Assembly: GCF_037975245.1 (NCBI RefSeq)
Contig: NC_092579.1
Coordinates: 5,457,001 to 5,521,000, forward strand
Direction: 5' to 3'
DNA length: 64,000 nt
Source: Apostichopus japonicus
Taxonomy: Eukaryota > Echinodermata > Holothuroidea > Aspidochirotida > Stichopodidae
Made by a program: the position numbers and the translations under genes. Shown in pieces: positions 22,701-36,200 of this stretch. Each line of letters begins with the position of its first letter. Positions within the stretch are counted from its first letter, which is position 1. Below the pieces are notes generated by a model. That model was not told the DNA's origin. It was given only the letters and a program-made list of their open reading frames with translations, and did not search any database.

Positions 22701-24230
22701 ATAACTCTTTAATGGCTAGTTTTGATGTAATTTCTTTATTCACTAATGTTCCTATTGAGTATACAATTGATGTTATTCTGAATTACATATATATACAAAA
22801 ACGCATTGTTTGTACAATTAAACGTGTTGATCTTAAGAAATTATTGCTTAAAGCAGCTACTTCCCACTTTATTTTTAACAATTCTATGTATGAGCAAATT
22901 GATGGGTGTGCCATGGGCTCTTCCTTGAGTGTCTGTTTAGCCAACTTGTTTATGTGCCACCTTGAAGAGAAATTGATCCAAATTTGTCCTAAACTTAACT
23001 TTTATAGAAGATATGTGGATGACATTTTTGTAGTTATTTCAGCAGACTATGTGGATGATTTTCTACATGTATTGAACTCTTTTCATAAATCTATTCAATT
23101 TACTTATGAAATGGAATGCGGGGGTAAATGTGCTTTTCTCGATAAAGATATTTTCAGAATGGTTGGCTCCAGCGGTACTGACACTATCGCCACTTCAGTT
23201 TTCCGTAAGAAAACTTTTACAGGGTTGTTCATTAATTGGAAATCCTGGTGTCCCAAAAAGTATAAAATTGCGGTTATTAAGGCTTTACATGAACGTGCAC
23301 GTAGATTATGTTCGTCGGATACCTTGTTCGTTCATGAATTGCAATTTATTAGACGTATTTTGACTTTTAATGGTTACCCTAGGAAGTTATTGCACGAAAT
23401 GGAAAACTATACTTATAAATTAAGAAAACAACTGGGCATGGGTCCTGTAATTAAATTAGATCATGGGGAGACCCAAGTTAATACTGTTTATGTTAAATTA
23501 CCATATTGTGGCCCTAGCAGTGATAAACTCGCTAAGAGTTTAGGTAGTTACATTAAGGGGTTGTGTAATGACAATATACATATCAAAATAATTTTTCTGC
23601 AAAAGAAAATCTCTGCTCTGTTCAATTTTAAGGATGCTTATAAGTTAGATTATGCCAACAATGTTGTTTATAGGATTAACTGTCCAGACTGTGATTCCTT
23701 TTATGTCGGAGAAACTAATAGACGGCTTAAGGATAGGTTCAACGAACATCTAATGAGCTCCTTTGGTGGTCAGAAAGGCGCTATTAACCTTCATTGTACT
23801 GCGCATAAACATCATCTGCCCACTTTTGTTGACCATTGTGCCACTATTGGTAATGAACCCCAGTGGTTCAGGAGGAAGATTAAAGAGAGTCTCCTAATAA
23901 AAGACTTAAATGCTGACCTAAATAGAAATGTAGCGAGCTACGGGTTGGAGCTATTCTAATCCCTATTTACTTTTTATTGCTGGTTGTTCTATTCATCCCT
24001 AAGTTAAAAATATTCACTAAAAAATTTTTTTTTGCTGGTTGTTCTAAGTTTAAAAGTTTCCAAGTTTCTTCCTAGTTTAAAAATCACTCATGCTTATCAC
24101 TATTGGCGTCCTTGGATGTATATAAACCCTTGTATTTAATTGATCTTGTACTTTTGCCTGACGATGGAGTGGTGACCACTCCGAAATATAGCAGTATGTC
24201 GTTGTTAAAAATATTCGCTTGTTTATCTTT

Positions 24231-24267
<37 letters not shown>

Positions 24268-27200
24268 ATATTGGATGTATTCATGACAATTCAAAGATAC
24301 AATGAAGGCAATAGAGGAAGAAAGACAACAGCTGACTGGAAGACTAAAGATAACAGAGGAGGAAAGACAACAATTCAAAGATTCAATGAAAGCAACAGAG
24401 GAAGAAAGACAACAGCTGACTGGAAGGCTAAAGACAACAGAGGAAGAAAGACAACAACTCACTGGAAGACTAAAGACAACAGAGGAGGAAAGACAACAAT
24501 TCAAAGATACATTGAAGACAACAGAGGAGGAAAGACAACAGCTGACTGGAAGACTTAAGACAACAGAGGAGGAAAGACAACAACTCACTGGAAGACTTAA
24601 GACAACAGAGGAGGAAAGACAACAGCTGACTAGAAGACTAAAGACAAGAGAGGAGGAAAGACAACAATTCAAAGATACATTGAAGGCAACAGAGGAAGCA
24701 AAACAACAGCTGACTGGAAGGCTAAAGACAACAGAGGAGGAAAGACAACAGCTGGCTGGAAGACTAAAGACAACAGAGGAAGAAAGACAACACTTCAGAG
24801 ATGGATTGAATACAACTGAGAACAAGCTGAAGACATTGAAAAATGTAATTAATTAATCTAATTTATATAATTGAACGTCTGTCCTTCAATGTAATAGGCC
24901 TACACTCCTTCTTCTAGAACAGTAGTTCCACCGTTCCTGGAAGTTCATTTTGAAGGTTAGGTCACAATTTTCAGCACTAAATTAAACTTGTGATTTTCTC
25001 TGAGCAAGGTAGTAATTTTGCAGTAGTCACACCCTCGAGTAAAGGTCAAAAGGTTATCATTTCAGCCTGCCTAAAACTAAGTGTGAAGAAATTTGTCAAC
25101 TTGAATAATTTTCCCTTCAGACACATGCTACTTCATTGTTGGTATAAACTTTAATTTGTGGCAAGTTACCGGAGGGAGGTGCATCCTTCTTGTCTCATTC
25201 ACTGTGTTGTTTACATGACAGGAGCATGAAGAGGCTAAATCAAGTCTGAGAGCTACAACAGATGAACTTGTGAAGTCTCAACTGGAATATGCCAAAGAAT
25301 CCATGGCTTTACAAGAGGTCCTGAAGCAGACTAGGGAAGCCTTGAATCAGAAAGAATTGGTAATGGTAAGTATTATTAAGTAAATAGTAAGTGAATTATG
25401 AATATACAACAGTGTGTATCTGTAGCCATTATACCATCAGTAGCAAAAGAAGTGTGTGTTTGTAAAGTTAGCAAAATATTGTGACGAGACCATTACTGTG
25501 TTGAATTTATGATAAAACGTTCCACTGTTAAATGTTACAAGTTAACAACATAATCTTGAGCTTTACAGAAATAGTTCAATGAGTTAAAAACAAATGTTCA
25601 AAGTCATGCTACATTTGATAACAAGTAGTGTGAAGTGAGTAATGAGTACATTCACCTTACTAAAATCAGTTGCTTTTATCAGCTTAAAGACTTAATTGGT
25701 GTAACTTGACAGGTGACAGACATGAAACTGAGGTTCTTTTTTTAATGTGTCAGTACACCAAGTAAGATATCTTTACTACTTTATTTATTTTGCAGGCTTA
25801 CTCCGCTTCTGTTGCGGAGGAAGAAACTCTACTTGAAGAACGTGAAACTCTAGACATATCACAGGGATCAACGTTGGCAGGTAGGTAACAATGAAAAGAT
25901 CATAACTGCTGCTTGTTGTAAATTTCCAGACAGTTTAATGTTTCCTTATGTAAAGTCTGTTTATCCTTTAATAGTCCTACCTGCAGCTTTTTAAAGCTGT
26001 CAGGGAGATTGTAGAAGGGGGGGGGGAGGTGGAGGGGTGTTGACTTGAGTCAATTTAAGTAGTGTGGGATGGATTGTCAAACTGTCCATTATGTTAAGAT
26101 ATTAAAGTCAAGTGAGCTCTGCAGATGTGTAAAATTAATCACGGAGTATCATGGAAACAAATCTATTTGACCTTGCCGAAGGCAGAAGGAATCTATGCGA
26201 TGGTGATGGTGTGTGTATTATGTGTATGTATGTGACATTTGTTTGTAAACGCTTTAACTTCAGACGGATAACTGGGTACATGTTTTATTTGGTATGTAGG
26301 TTCCCCTTAGGTAGAACTGGTTTGGGGTTGGTATTGGTGAAAGGTCATTTGAGGTCAAATTCTGAAAACATTGTTCGCACAATTACTCAAAAATGGAAGT
26401 TTCAGGGAGTTCAAACTTGTGTGTAGCTTGCTGTTGGTGAGCAGACGATCTGTAACGTATTTCGTGAATGTCAAAGGTCATTTGAGGTCAACAGAGGGAA
26501 ACTAGTGTGACAATCTTGTAAACATGATATCTCACAAAAGGTAGCCTGTTTAATTCTTATAAGTGGCTTCTGGATTTCCTGTAATTAGTTCAGCGAAACC
26601 TATTGTTTGTGGTGGAGGTGAAAGGTCATTTGGGGTCAGAAGAGGGCAAAATATGAATATATCAAAAGTGCTGTATCTCCAGAACCATAAAATGAGCTCA
26701 TGTATGCATGGTATGATAGCCTTGTGTATTTTATAGTTTGTACACAATTTCATGTAGGTCAGAAAGCATTGAAGGTCACCAGGTGTGAAAACATGAACGC
26801 TATGTAAATATGATATTTCCAGATAGAAAACTGCAGTAGCTGGTAGATATGGCTATTGCTTCTCTATAATGAGCACAAACCCTATTGTTTTTGTCGGAGG
26901 GTACAGGTTATTTGGGTTCAGCAGAGGTTACATTCTGGAAATTATAAACATGACATCATAAGATAGGCGCTTGATCAGATGTCATAGTGACATATGACTT
27001 TCCTGTAATGAGTTCAAGAGCCCAATTATTCATTGTGAAGGTCAGAGGTCATTTGAGCTCAGCAACGGGGAAAGTGTAGAAACCTTAAAAGCACTATAGC
27101 TGGATAATTTTTTTTCCAAGAGAGATTTCTACTTTTATTTCTGAAAACCTTTCTTTCTAGTTAGGGATGTGGTCAGTAATAAGCTTTTGGTTTCAGAACA

Positions 27201-30200
27201 ACATTTTTTGAAAGGACATTGTGTACAGGAAAGCACATACCCCTCTGGTAGTCATGTGATCACTATTAATACAAACTAACACATCTAAGTATTGGTTGTA
27301 TATTTGAAACAAATTTATAGCAATTTTACTAAGGTCATTTGGGGGTCAATCATAGACACATTTAACCAGGTGACTAGACAAGCTTAAGTATATGTCAATT
27401 AGGAGATGTGTGAAAAATAAACATACTGTAATAACCATGGAGGGTCATGTGATGTGCACCATGGTAGCACTTAACATCCATCTTACCCCTTATTTTCATG
27501 TATCCCTTCTACAACAAATCATTGGATAACAGCCACAGTCCTGAAAAAAACTAAGCAAACCCAGAATTTAGCTAAGTGATGCACGTATCAATGTTTACTG
27601 CAATTTTGCAATTGCAAAGTTGCTAGTTCCTTTAAAAAGATTGGACTGCATATGAAATACATACAGCATACCAGGACTGTACATGCGTAGTGTAAACTGC
27701 CATACGTAGCAGACGACAGGATTCGCTGTTCCTTAGCAACACAAAACACAAATCTAATTGCCTTGCATGGCCTCACAAATGCAGATCAAGCATTTTCTGA
27801 CACAGAGAAAAATAATTCAACATAGTCTTCATCCAAACTAAAGCAATTAATATAAATTGTACCGTTAATGTCTGTTATAGTGGCTGTTATAGTGGCTGTT
27901 ATAGTGGCGTTCTATTGGATAAGAAACTCATTTCAAACTGACAAAGTGTGCTGGGGTCAACAAGCAAATAAAATAAAACATATCAACATCTCCAATATCT
28001 TTCTTGTAAAATATGTAGAAAATAAAAGCCTTACCTAATTTGCCTTATAATTTGACCTACTGTACTTTTATGTCATCAAGTGATGTAGATCACACCCTCC
28101 TTAAATCTGAAGAGGATATTTATGAGTTTGAATCATTTTTCAATATCATGTAAAGGCCGTTGCAATGTTTTAGAACAGTGACACTTAAAGTTGCTATGGT
28201 AACACTGTTGTGTAGATGAGCAGTTACATCAACAGTACTTTAACCAGAGGGTAACCCCTCCCAGTGTATACTTGCCTTAGATACATTATATATGCAGCAC
28301 GCTAATAACCCTGTTATACTGGAGATGGAGAGCAGGATTAATCTAAACAGAGTCAGTGCTTACATGGTTTGATGACAGAGAAGCATGTGACTTAATACCA
28401 CAACGATAAAAGAAGACAGATGAACATTGTTAGTCGTCTGTATCTTATTTTGCATGCTCAGTCTAACAACAAAGAGCTGACTTTGCATTTTGGTTTCGAT
28501 GACAATTGTAACCTTTGCATTCATGATGGCGTATGTGTGTGTGTGTGTTTGTGAGTGTGTTTGTGATGCCCAGCTTATAAACACGATATCTCAAGAAGGG
28601 AAGATCAGACCAATTTAATATTTGATGTGTAGAAGTACCACATTAAGTGAAAGAAGCCTATTGTTTTTGGTGGAGTTCAAAGGTCATTTAGGGTCACCAG
28701 GGGTCAAATTGTGAAAACCTTGTAAATAGATATCTCAAGAAGGGAAGGTTGTATCAACTTCATACTTAGTGTGTAGAAGTACCATATCAATTACAAAAAT
28801 CTAGTGTTTTTGGTGGAGTTCAAGGTCATTTAGGGTCACCAGAGGTGCAATTGTGAAAACCTTGTAACCATGATATCTCTTAAAGAGAAGGTCGGACTAA
28901 CTTCATACTTAGTGTGTAGAAGTACCACATAGAAGCCTATTGTTTTTGTTTGAAGGCAAAGGTCATTTGGGGTCACCAGGGTTCAAATTGTGAAAACCTT
29001 GTAAACACGATATCTCAAGAAGGAAAGCTTGGGAGGACCTCATATTTAGTGTGTAGAAGTACCACATTCAGTGAAAGAAGCCTATTGTTTTTGTTTGAAG
29101 TCAAAGGTCATTTAGGTTCACTAGGGGTCAATTTGTGAAAACCTTGTAATCACGATATCTCAATACTGGAAGCTTGGGCCGACAATCTTATGTAGTGTGT
29201 AGAAGTACCACATTGAGTTAAAGAAGCCTAATATTTTGGTGGAGGTCAATAGGTTATTTGGGGTTATCAGAGCTAGGTCAAATTGTGAAACCCTTGTAAA
29301 CATACGTCAGATAATCAGATTCATGAAGAAAACTGCTCATGTTAAATTATCGAAATCACAATGCATTTTTGCATTCTGGTTAATACTTAACCTGATGAGA
29401 TCCATTTGATATTTTGAAATCTGCACCTTTGCTGACCCTAAATGACCTATGACATCCGCACATCTTGTACTCACTATAAGAAAGATGCAAAGTAGGAGCT
29501 CTATGTGCTGTATCCTATCTTGGGATGTCATGTTTACAAATAATAGGTTTCTTGTACTCATTATAGGGAAGCCACATAACCAATTGGGAGCAAAGAAAGT
29601 TTCCGATCTGGAGATATTGTATTTACAAGTATTTCAAATATTGACCCCTGGTGACCTTAAATGAACTTTGACCTTCACCAAATTGTACAAAAACGTGACA
29701 CTATATAAGGCAACCATACAATGTATATATGGCCTCCATTGACGTCCTGGTTCTGAAGATACAGCATTTTTGAGATTTTCACATTTTACCCTCTACGAAC
29801 CCCAAATGACCTTCGACCTCCATCCAAAGCAATACGGTTCTTGTACTCTTTGTAGGGAAGTAACTTGCAAATATTACATCCAATTCAGTTTCCTATCTGG
29901 AGATAGCATGGTTACAAGGATTTCAAGTTTTGACCCCTGGTGACCTTAAATGAACTCTGACCTACATCAGATTGTGTAAAACCTTTCAGTACATACGGCT
30001 ATCCTACCTTGGATGTGTGAGCTCCTTTGATGTTCTGGCCCTGGAGAAACAGTGTTTTGTGATTCCCACGACTTTCCCTCTGCTGACCTTTGACCTTCAC
30101 CCAAAACAATAGGGTTCTTGCACTAATTATGGGGAAGCCACATGCCAAATATAAGAACTGCCGAGGTTCAAGTTACCCATCTTGAGATATCATGTTTACA

Positions 30201-33200
30201 AGTTAGGGCGTCATATACACATATATACACACAGCTGTGTTTTACATTCAAACCAAGGTCTTCTTTGTTTGTTCCATTGTTCGAATCCACGTTCGCTAAC
30301 TTTAATAATACCACATAACAATAGAATTTGTGCAAAGACGTAGTAATTCTTTTTGAAACATATCCGAGGACCTGGAACTGGTTTGTTCAAGTCCTTAATC
30401 AGAATACAAAATAGCAGCACATACACCCAAGCACGCACACACACGCACGCACACGCACACATACAGTACATACATGCACCCACACACGCCAACTTGACTG
30501 TATAGGTTAATAGGAATTAAACTTATTCAGATTCCACAGAAATCATATCATTTTCCGCTATTGAACTGATTTAAAGAAATGTATTTTGTTTCTATATATA
30601 AATACATAGAAAACAATCTAACAATCAGGTGATAAATTGGGAAATATGATCTCATCCATTATTTTATAATCGGTTTGATCAATTGGTTTGTTATGCTGAG
30701 TGAGATCCTTAACTATATTTTTGGTTACTTTTATTTATATTTCAGCTGATTACGGCAGATTACTGGTCAACGTTGCCCAAGATCTTTCTCTAGACAGCAC
30801 TCTGAAATTAGCATTTCTGTTCGGTCTACCACCAGCAGAAACTGATATGCTACGCCGGGTTTCTCTGATAGAGACACCAGGAATCACTCTGATTAACTTC
30901 ATGAAGACAAGAAACATCATCAATATGTATGATGTCACTAACCTACAGAAGGGTTTGGTTCATATTCAGCTAAAACGAACAAATGAATATCACTTAGCTC
31001 CATATCAGTCTAAAGTTGACCCCTTTCAGTTCGAAGAAAACCGATCACCACAACTGCTTGACTGGCCTGGTAAGAATGAATAAAATGATGTAATCAGAAT
31101 AGATGAAACCAAAATAGTACAGTACAAACTCTAGAAATGTATGTGAGTCCTGATTAATATTCGGCTTTCAGGTAGTTTATTATTTTAAACTATTGATTAT
31201 CACTGTGTATGTATGGTGAAAGTAATTACAAGTGGATCTTTTAACCAATTATATGTTGCCATTTGAATAATTTCTTCATAGTAAAAGCTTGAAAATAGAA
31301 AAATGCTAAAAACAAAAAGGTCCTTAGGATTAGCCAATATTTCAAGGATTCATTTTAGCCGTCTGATCACTCTCAGACATGATGCTAGATACTTTTGATA
31401 CTCCTGTTGTCAAATTCTCTAACAACATAAAGCTTGTATTCCATATCTATTACATTTAATATTATGATGCCATCAATAATACCTCTTTCATAAATCAAAT
31501 GCAAGGCTTTTTTATTGTTGAAGAACTTAAGATTAGTAGGGAATGATTAAATTATCCAGTATCACATCGAAAAATGCTATGCAAAATTGGCAACTTGCCA
31601 AGATGCATAGCAGTTTTATTACATAGGATCCATAGTACTTATAGGAGAGAAAGATCTGGGCAGAATTTGAACACTAAATGATTCTCTGATTAGGGATGAA
31701 TGTGGCATTGTACGGCAGATTTGGTTTTTAAACATAAAAGCTTCATTTGATGGTGTTTGTGTTTCCATTATTCTATTTTCAGTTGAAAATGTCAAATTTG
31801 ACCCTGAAAATGAATCAACTGCATCACAAGGTTCTGATAAAAGAGAGGATGATCATGACCATAGAAAGGAAAGTTTGATGGAGAGAGGAGACCTACCAAA
31901 ACAAAGGAAAGATTCACAAATACTTGAAATGAGGCACCATCATTCATACATTGAACACAAGATCACGTATGTAGGTGGAACTATTAGCATCATGGGGGTA
32001 CATCTGATTATTCCTGAAGACGCTTTATCCTCTGATCATGTAATTGCTGTTAAAGTGATCTATGATCCCACCATACACCTCCATGACAGTGCTCGTAGGG
32101 GCAGAATGACACCTCTGATAAAACTAGAGCCAGAAGGGCTCCCCCTCGACAAGCCGGCCCAGCTGACTATTCCTCACTCGGCTATTATACCTGAGCCAGA
32201 TCGACATGATGTTATAATCTTCACTGGTCTGAAAGACGAAGAAAGTTTACAAGAAGGTAAAGATGGACACCAATAAGCACTTTAAAATGCAATTGACTAA
32301 TGTACCAGGAGAAGTACAATGAGTTATATGCTGAGAATCAGTTCTGTTGAATTCTAGATATATCTTATCTAATAGGCTCTTGATATAAACTGTATTTCAG
32401 TTTACCAAATAACATACTTTATTTAATATGATTTATTATAGGTAAAATAACTTGGACTGAAGAGAAATCTATTGTTCGGAAGTTAGACCCAGAGAAGATC
32501 AGTCTTCATATTAACAACCTGAGCTACGTCTTTGTTAATTTAGTCAGCCAAGAAACAGAACAGAAGCATATATTCCGTATTGTTCCATTTATTGATGGAA
32601 TACTTGATGCCAACGATGATGTCTTAATAACTGTTTGTTTCTGTAAGAACAGTGATGAAGAGTACAAGGTAAGGATAATCTCTTGTTACCATGGTATATA
32701 TGTTGTAGCTTAAAAGGTCAGTTCTGTTTTATATTGTGATTTGAAAGTCGGATACTGGCAATGTTACTTCCTTTGATCATTTTGTATAGTGACTTTTATC
32801 GTGCTTCACTGGCAAATTATAAAGTGATATGTTAAAGGTGCATTTGTGTGGCATAATTGATTAATTCATCGAAGCACATCAAAAAGAAAAATCTGAAATT
32901 TGAAATGAAAACACTTAAACTTGACATAGAAAATGTTTCTGTGCTTAGTGTTTGTGCTTAGATGAAACTGACAGTATCCCCATAGTCATAAAGTAAGAAT
33001 GCTGATAGTCTCATAGAGGGCCGATGATGGTATTTTACTAATATTATTATTAATTTATTTGGTCAAAATTTCATTTTCTTACAAAATGTCGATCCCATCA
33101 AATATATTCAGATGGCCCACATTTTTATTGTGGCTCAAAGTGTGCACAACAAGGATTAAGAGGGTGGGAGGATCCAAAGAAACAAGCAACATTGGTGATG

Positions 33201-36200
33201 TGAGCAAATAATGGAAACAAAGATGTAACTTGCTATAGCAGTATTGATCTTTCTGTACAGAGTGAAGGCACAACAAATTGTATAATCAACTCTCTGCTTG
33301 TTTCTAAGCAAGTTAAATCTTCATGTCATTATGTTTCAGTTGCTGTTAGAGGACCACCATCCCAAACTGTGTCTAGGAAACTATGAAGTATTTCACATTA
33401 CCCGGACATTGACTGTTTCTTACATTGATCTGATCATGTCATCTCCCGGTGGTGGTTACCATCTGACAAAGAAAGAATCAACAAAGGTTTGTAATTACCA
33501 ATGCTATAAAGTTTGTCTTTCAACATTACAAGACTTGTAGATAAAGATTGGTTACTTGAATCAAATTGTGTAGCAGTTGCCAGTTAGAGTGTCGCCTACT
33601 ACTATGTGGTTTCTGGTTCGAAATCCCAGCAGGAACCACAATATAGGCAACCTTCTGCTGTGCAGTGTTGTTGAGCATTATCTTGTGCGAGTTTGGTTTT
33701 CCTGGTTTGTGAATAAGTAAGTGAAGTTTGGTCCTAATTTTTTGTACAGTTTTGCGAATAGCTTCATTCACCGTGGCTTTACTTTTGGTGTCTATAATTG
33801 ACCTCCATTTGTATTGGAGGCAGTGTTCAGATATTGTGGCACACTCTCAGTTCTTGGATTTGGATGTTGATTAGGTGGCTGTCCTGGGAGCAAGAATAAT
33901 TCAGACAATTACATACCTGCCAAGAAAATCTCTGAACATTCATCAAACAGAATGATTGTAATAAGCCTGTGTTTATCCACAATGACATGAATACCCATGG
34001 CTCGAATATGTTTCTGAGAAGTTTAATCTTCACCAGCTGCCCATGAAATGTAAGGATTTGTACATGACCACATGTCTCGGTTCCTTACCAGCTTTTCCTT
34101 ATTTTTTATATGTGGTACCGTTTCTTTAAATACTTAACAAACATTCTCAGCCTACGTACATTGATCTTCAATATCTTTATCCATTTAGCATGTAGACATT
34201 GATTACCTCTGTGCTGCCAGTAGAGTCTCTCATCAGTTCAGACTTACAAGGGACAAAGATGGAGACACTGACATGGTTGATGTGAAGTTAAAAGTATCGC
34301 AAAATGAAATGAACCAGACAGCCCTCATCCTCCAATTGAAGGTGAGTTATATCTGTTGATTATCTTCCACCTGCTTGTACTCTCATATGTCTCTTCATTA
34401 CATAATATTAAGCTGCATCTTCTCCCATCTTCTCATTTCTCTGCTAAGTAGCGTCCTATCTGTTGGAAGTCTTGCAGCTGTTTGCAGGCTGATTAAATAA
34501 TGTTAGTGCTGTGACTGAATTATAGTTATTTGTTGGCATATTCTCTCATGGATGCTTTTCTTCGAAATATGCATTGTGGAGGATAATTGAATTAAATTTA
34601 ATCACAGTAGTCTTTTATTACTGTATTCTTAGTTTTTCAGTCACTCCAGTGAACCTGGTAATCTTTCTTATTTTGATCCTGTTTTCCAACTTTTTATGAC
34701 TCTTTCATTTTACTTTCTAAATATGGAGTAACTTAAAGTGCAGTGAATTGCTAAAAAAAAAAGTGTACATATGACCTGTATGTTATTACATACACATGTC
34801 AACAGTTCTGGGAAAATTTGTTTTGTGGGGTATCTTAGGTACCAATGAATGAATACTGCATAAATAATAGGTATGCTGTTGTCAGCATTACTTTTTCTTT
34901 GGGATTTCACACATTTATTATGTGTTGTTGCATGTCTTTTACAGCCCTTTTTTCTACATTACATTCCTATTTTAAACCTGATAATTCACATGGGTGTGAT
35001 AGATAGCCTGCATAATTGTATGTTAAATATTCTTAAATTTTAAGATTTCATTAGTCACATAATTTTTGTTTTTCTGTTTTCCTTCAGGTGAAAAACATTC
35101 TCTTATCTCCGAAAAGCCAGGAAATTCTGCAACCAGGTAAGTTTTTAATGTGGAAGTGAAACAAATCGGTGGACTTAGCTAGTTTTAGAAGTCCACCCTG
35201 ACCAGCATCTAAGTGAAGTTAGAAGAAGAAAAATAAATGCTTAATATCCTAGACATACACCAGGTAAGTGTGCATTAGTGGAGATGAAAAAATAAGCACA
35301 AGTAGAGAACCAGTTGAGTGTCTAAGTAGAGGTGAAAAGGTAATAGCATTTGGTTTTTAGCATAAGCACACCTGAGTGTTACTTATATCAACTTAGTTCA
35401 TTGGGAAACATTTCACTAACATGAACGTTTTTTGATGGAAAGACATATAATCATGCTGCTGAACCCAAAAGATTTCTAAGTCCTATTAGTATACTTCCAT
35501 TTTTAGTTAATATGCTCGCTTCCTACTTTGAGGCTCAAACCAACTTTGAAAGTGAAGCTGTATATAAGACTAGAATTTATGCACAAGACAAGTCTTAAAG
35601 TTGAAAAGTTGCACGCATGTTGTGGACGGTATACTGAAGCAATTTATAGTGTGCACCCACCAGAGGTTGACTTGCATACCAAAGTTCTCTATGCTGGTTG
35701 TATGCATCTTGTGGGCCAGTTGTGTACTTGTGCATGTTAGCTGTGAACGTTACTCATTGTTCAAACCTGGCACTCAATTAGCATATGTGTGATTCAGCAT
35801 GTAATATCTATTCTTTGCTATATTTTGTCGAATGTGATGTGAATTATATGTCCTCACTTTCAGGCTTACACAAATATGAAAAGTTGAGAGGAGATATTGC
35901 AAAGCTTCTGGATAAACAACATTGCGCAAAGCTAGGCATGTATTTTGAGCTGAAACCAGCAGAAAAGGATACAATTCAGGAAGCAGCAAAATCTGGAAAG
36001 ATGCTGATGAAAATATTGGATGAAAGAGAGCTCATCATGCCAGACAGAATGATCGGACTGTATGAAGGATTGAAAGCTATTGACTTTAATAAGGTTGCAA
36101 GACAGGTGCTGGAGTACATCGACACATCACAGGAGAAGAATGTAAAGGAAAAGGAAGGAGAAAAAGATGGCAAGAGAATGGTTTGTGCTTTGTAAAAGCT

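Larger units (their letters stand above)
19787..24238. mobile_element. Two Penelope-like element copies in inverted orientation
   Basis: The left arm 19787-21926 (read on the minus strand) and right arm 22095-24238 (plus strand) are near-identical inverted repeats separated by about 168 bp, the 5' part of the right copy's frame. Both encode the Penelope reverse transcriptase and GIY-YIG endonuclease. Both outer ends carry the same untranslated region with a hammerhead-like motif and sit next to TA microsatellites. Penelope-like elements are known to occur as partial inverted copies. The pair lies in intron 3 of the death-fold gene, and the right arm ends about 58 bp before exon 4. Confidence 0.85.

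Noticed and set aside
24235-24825. 196-residue minus-strand frame opposite exon 4
   Set aside because: It is the antisense of the 42-bp coding repeat ([14 protein letters not shown] units). The plus frame fits the splice phase of the gene.
26151-26426. 91-residue frame in the first AGGTCA-rich repeat
   Set aside because: It falls in an interspersed repeat whose other copies do not keep the frame.
28560-29320. CRISPR-like array of regularly spaced repeats
   Set aside because: The ~140-bp period is head-to-tail repeat without unique spacers, in a clearly eukaryotic intron.
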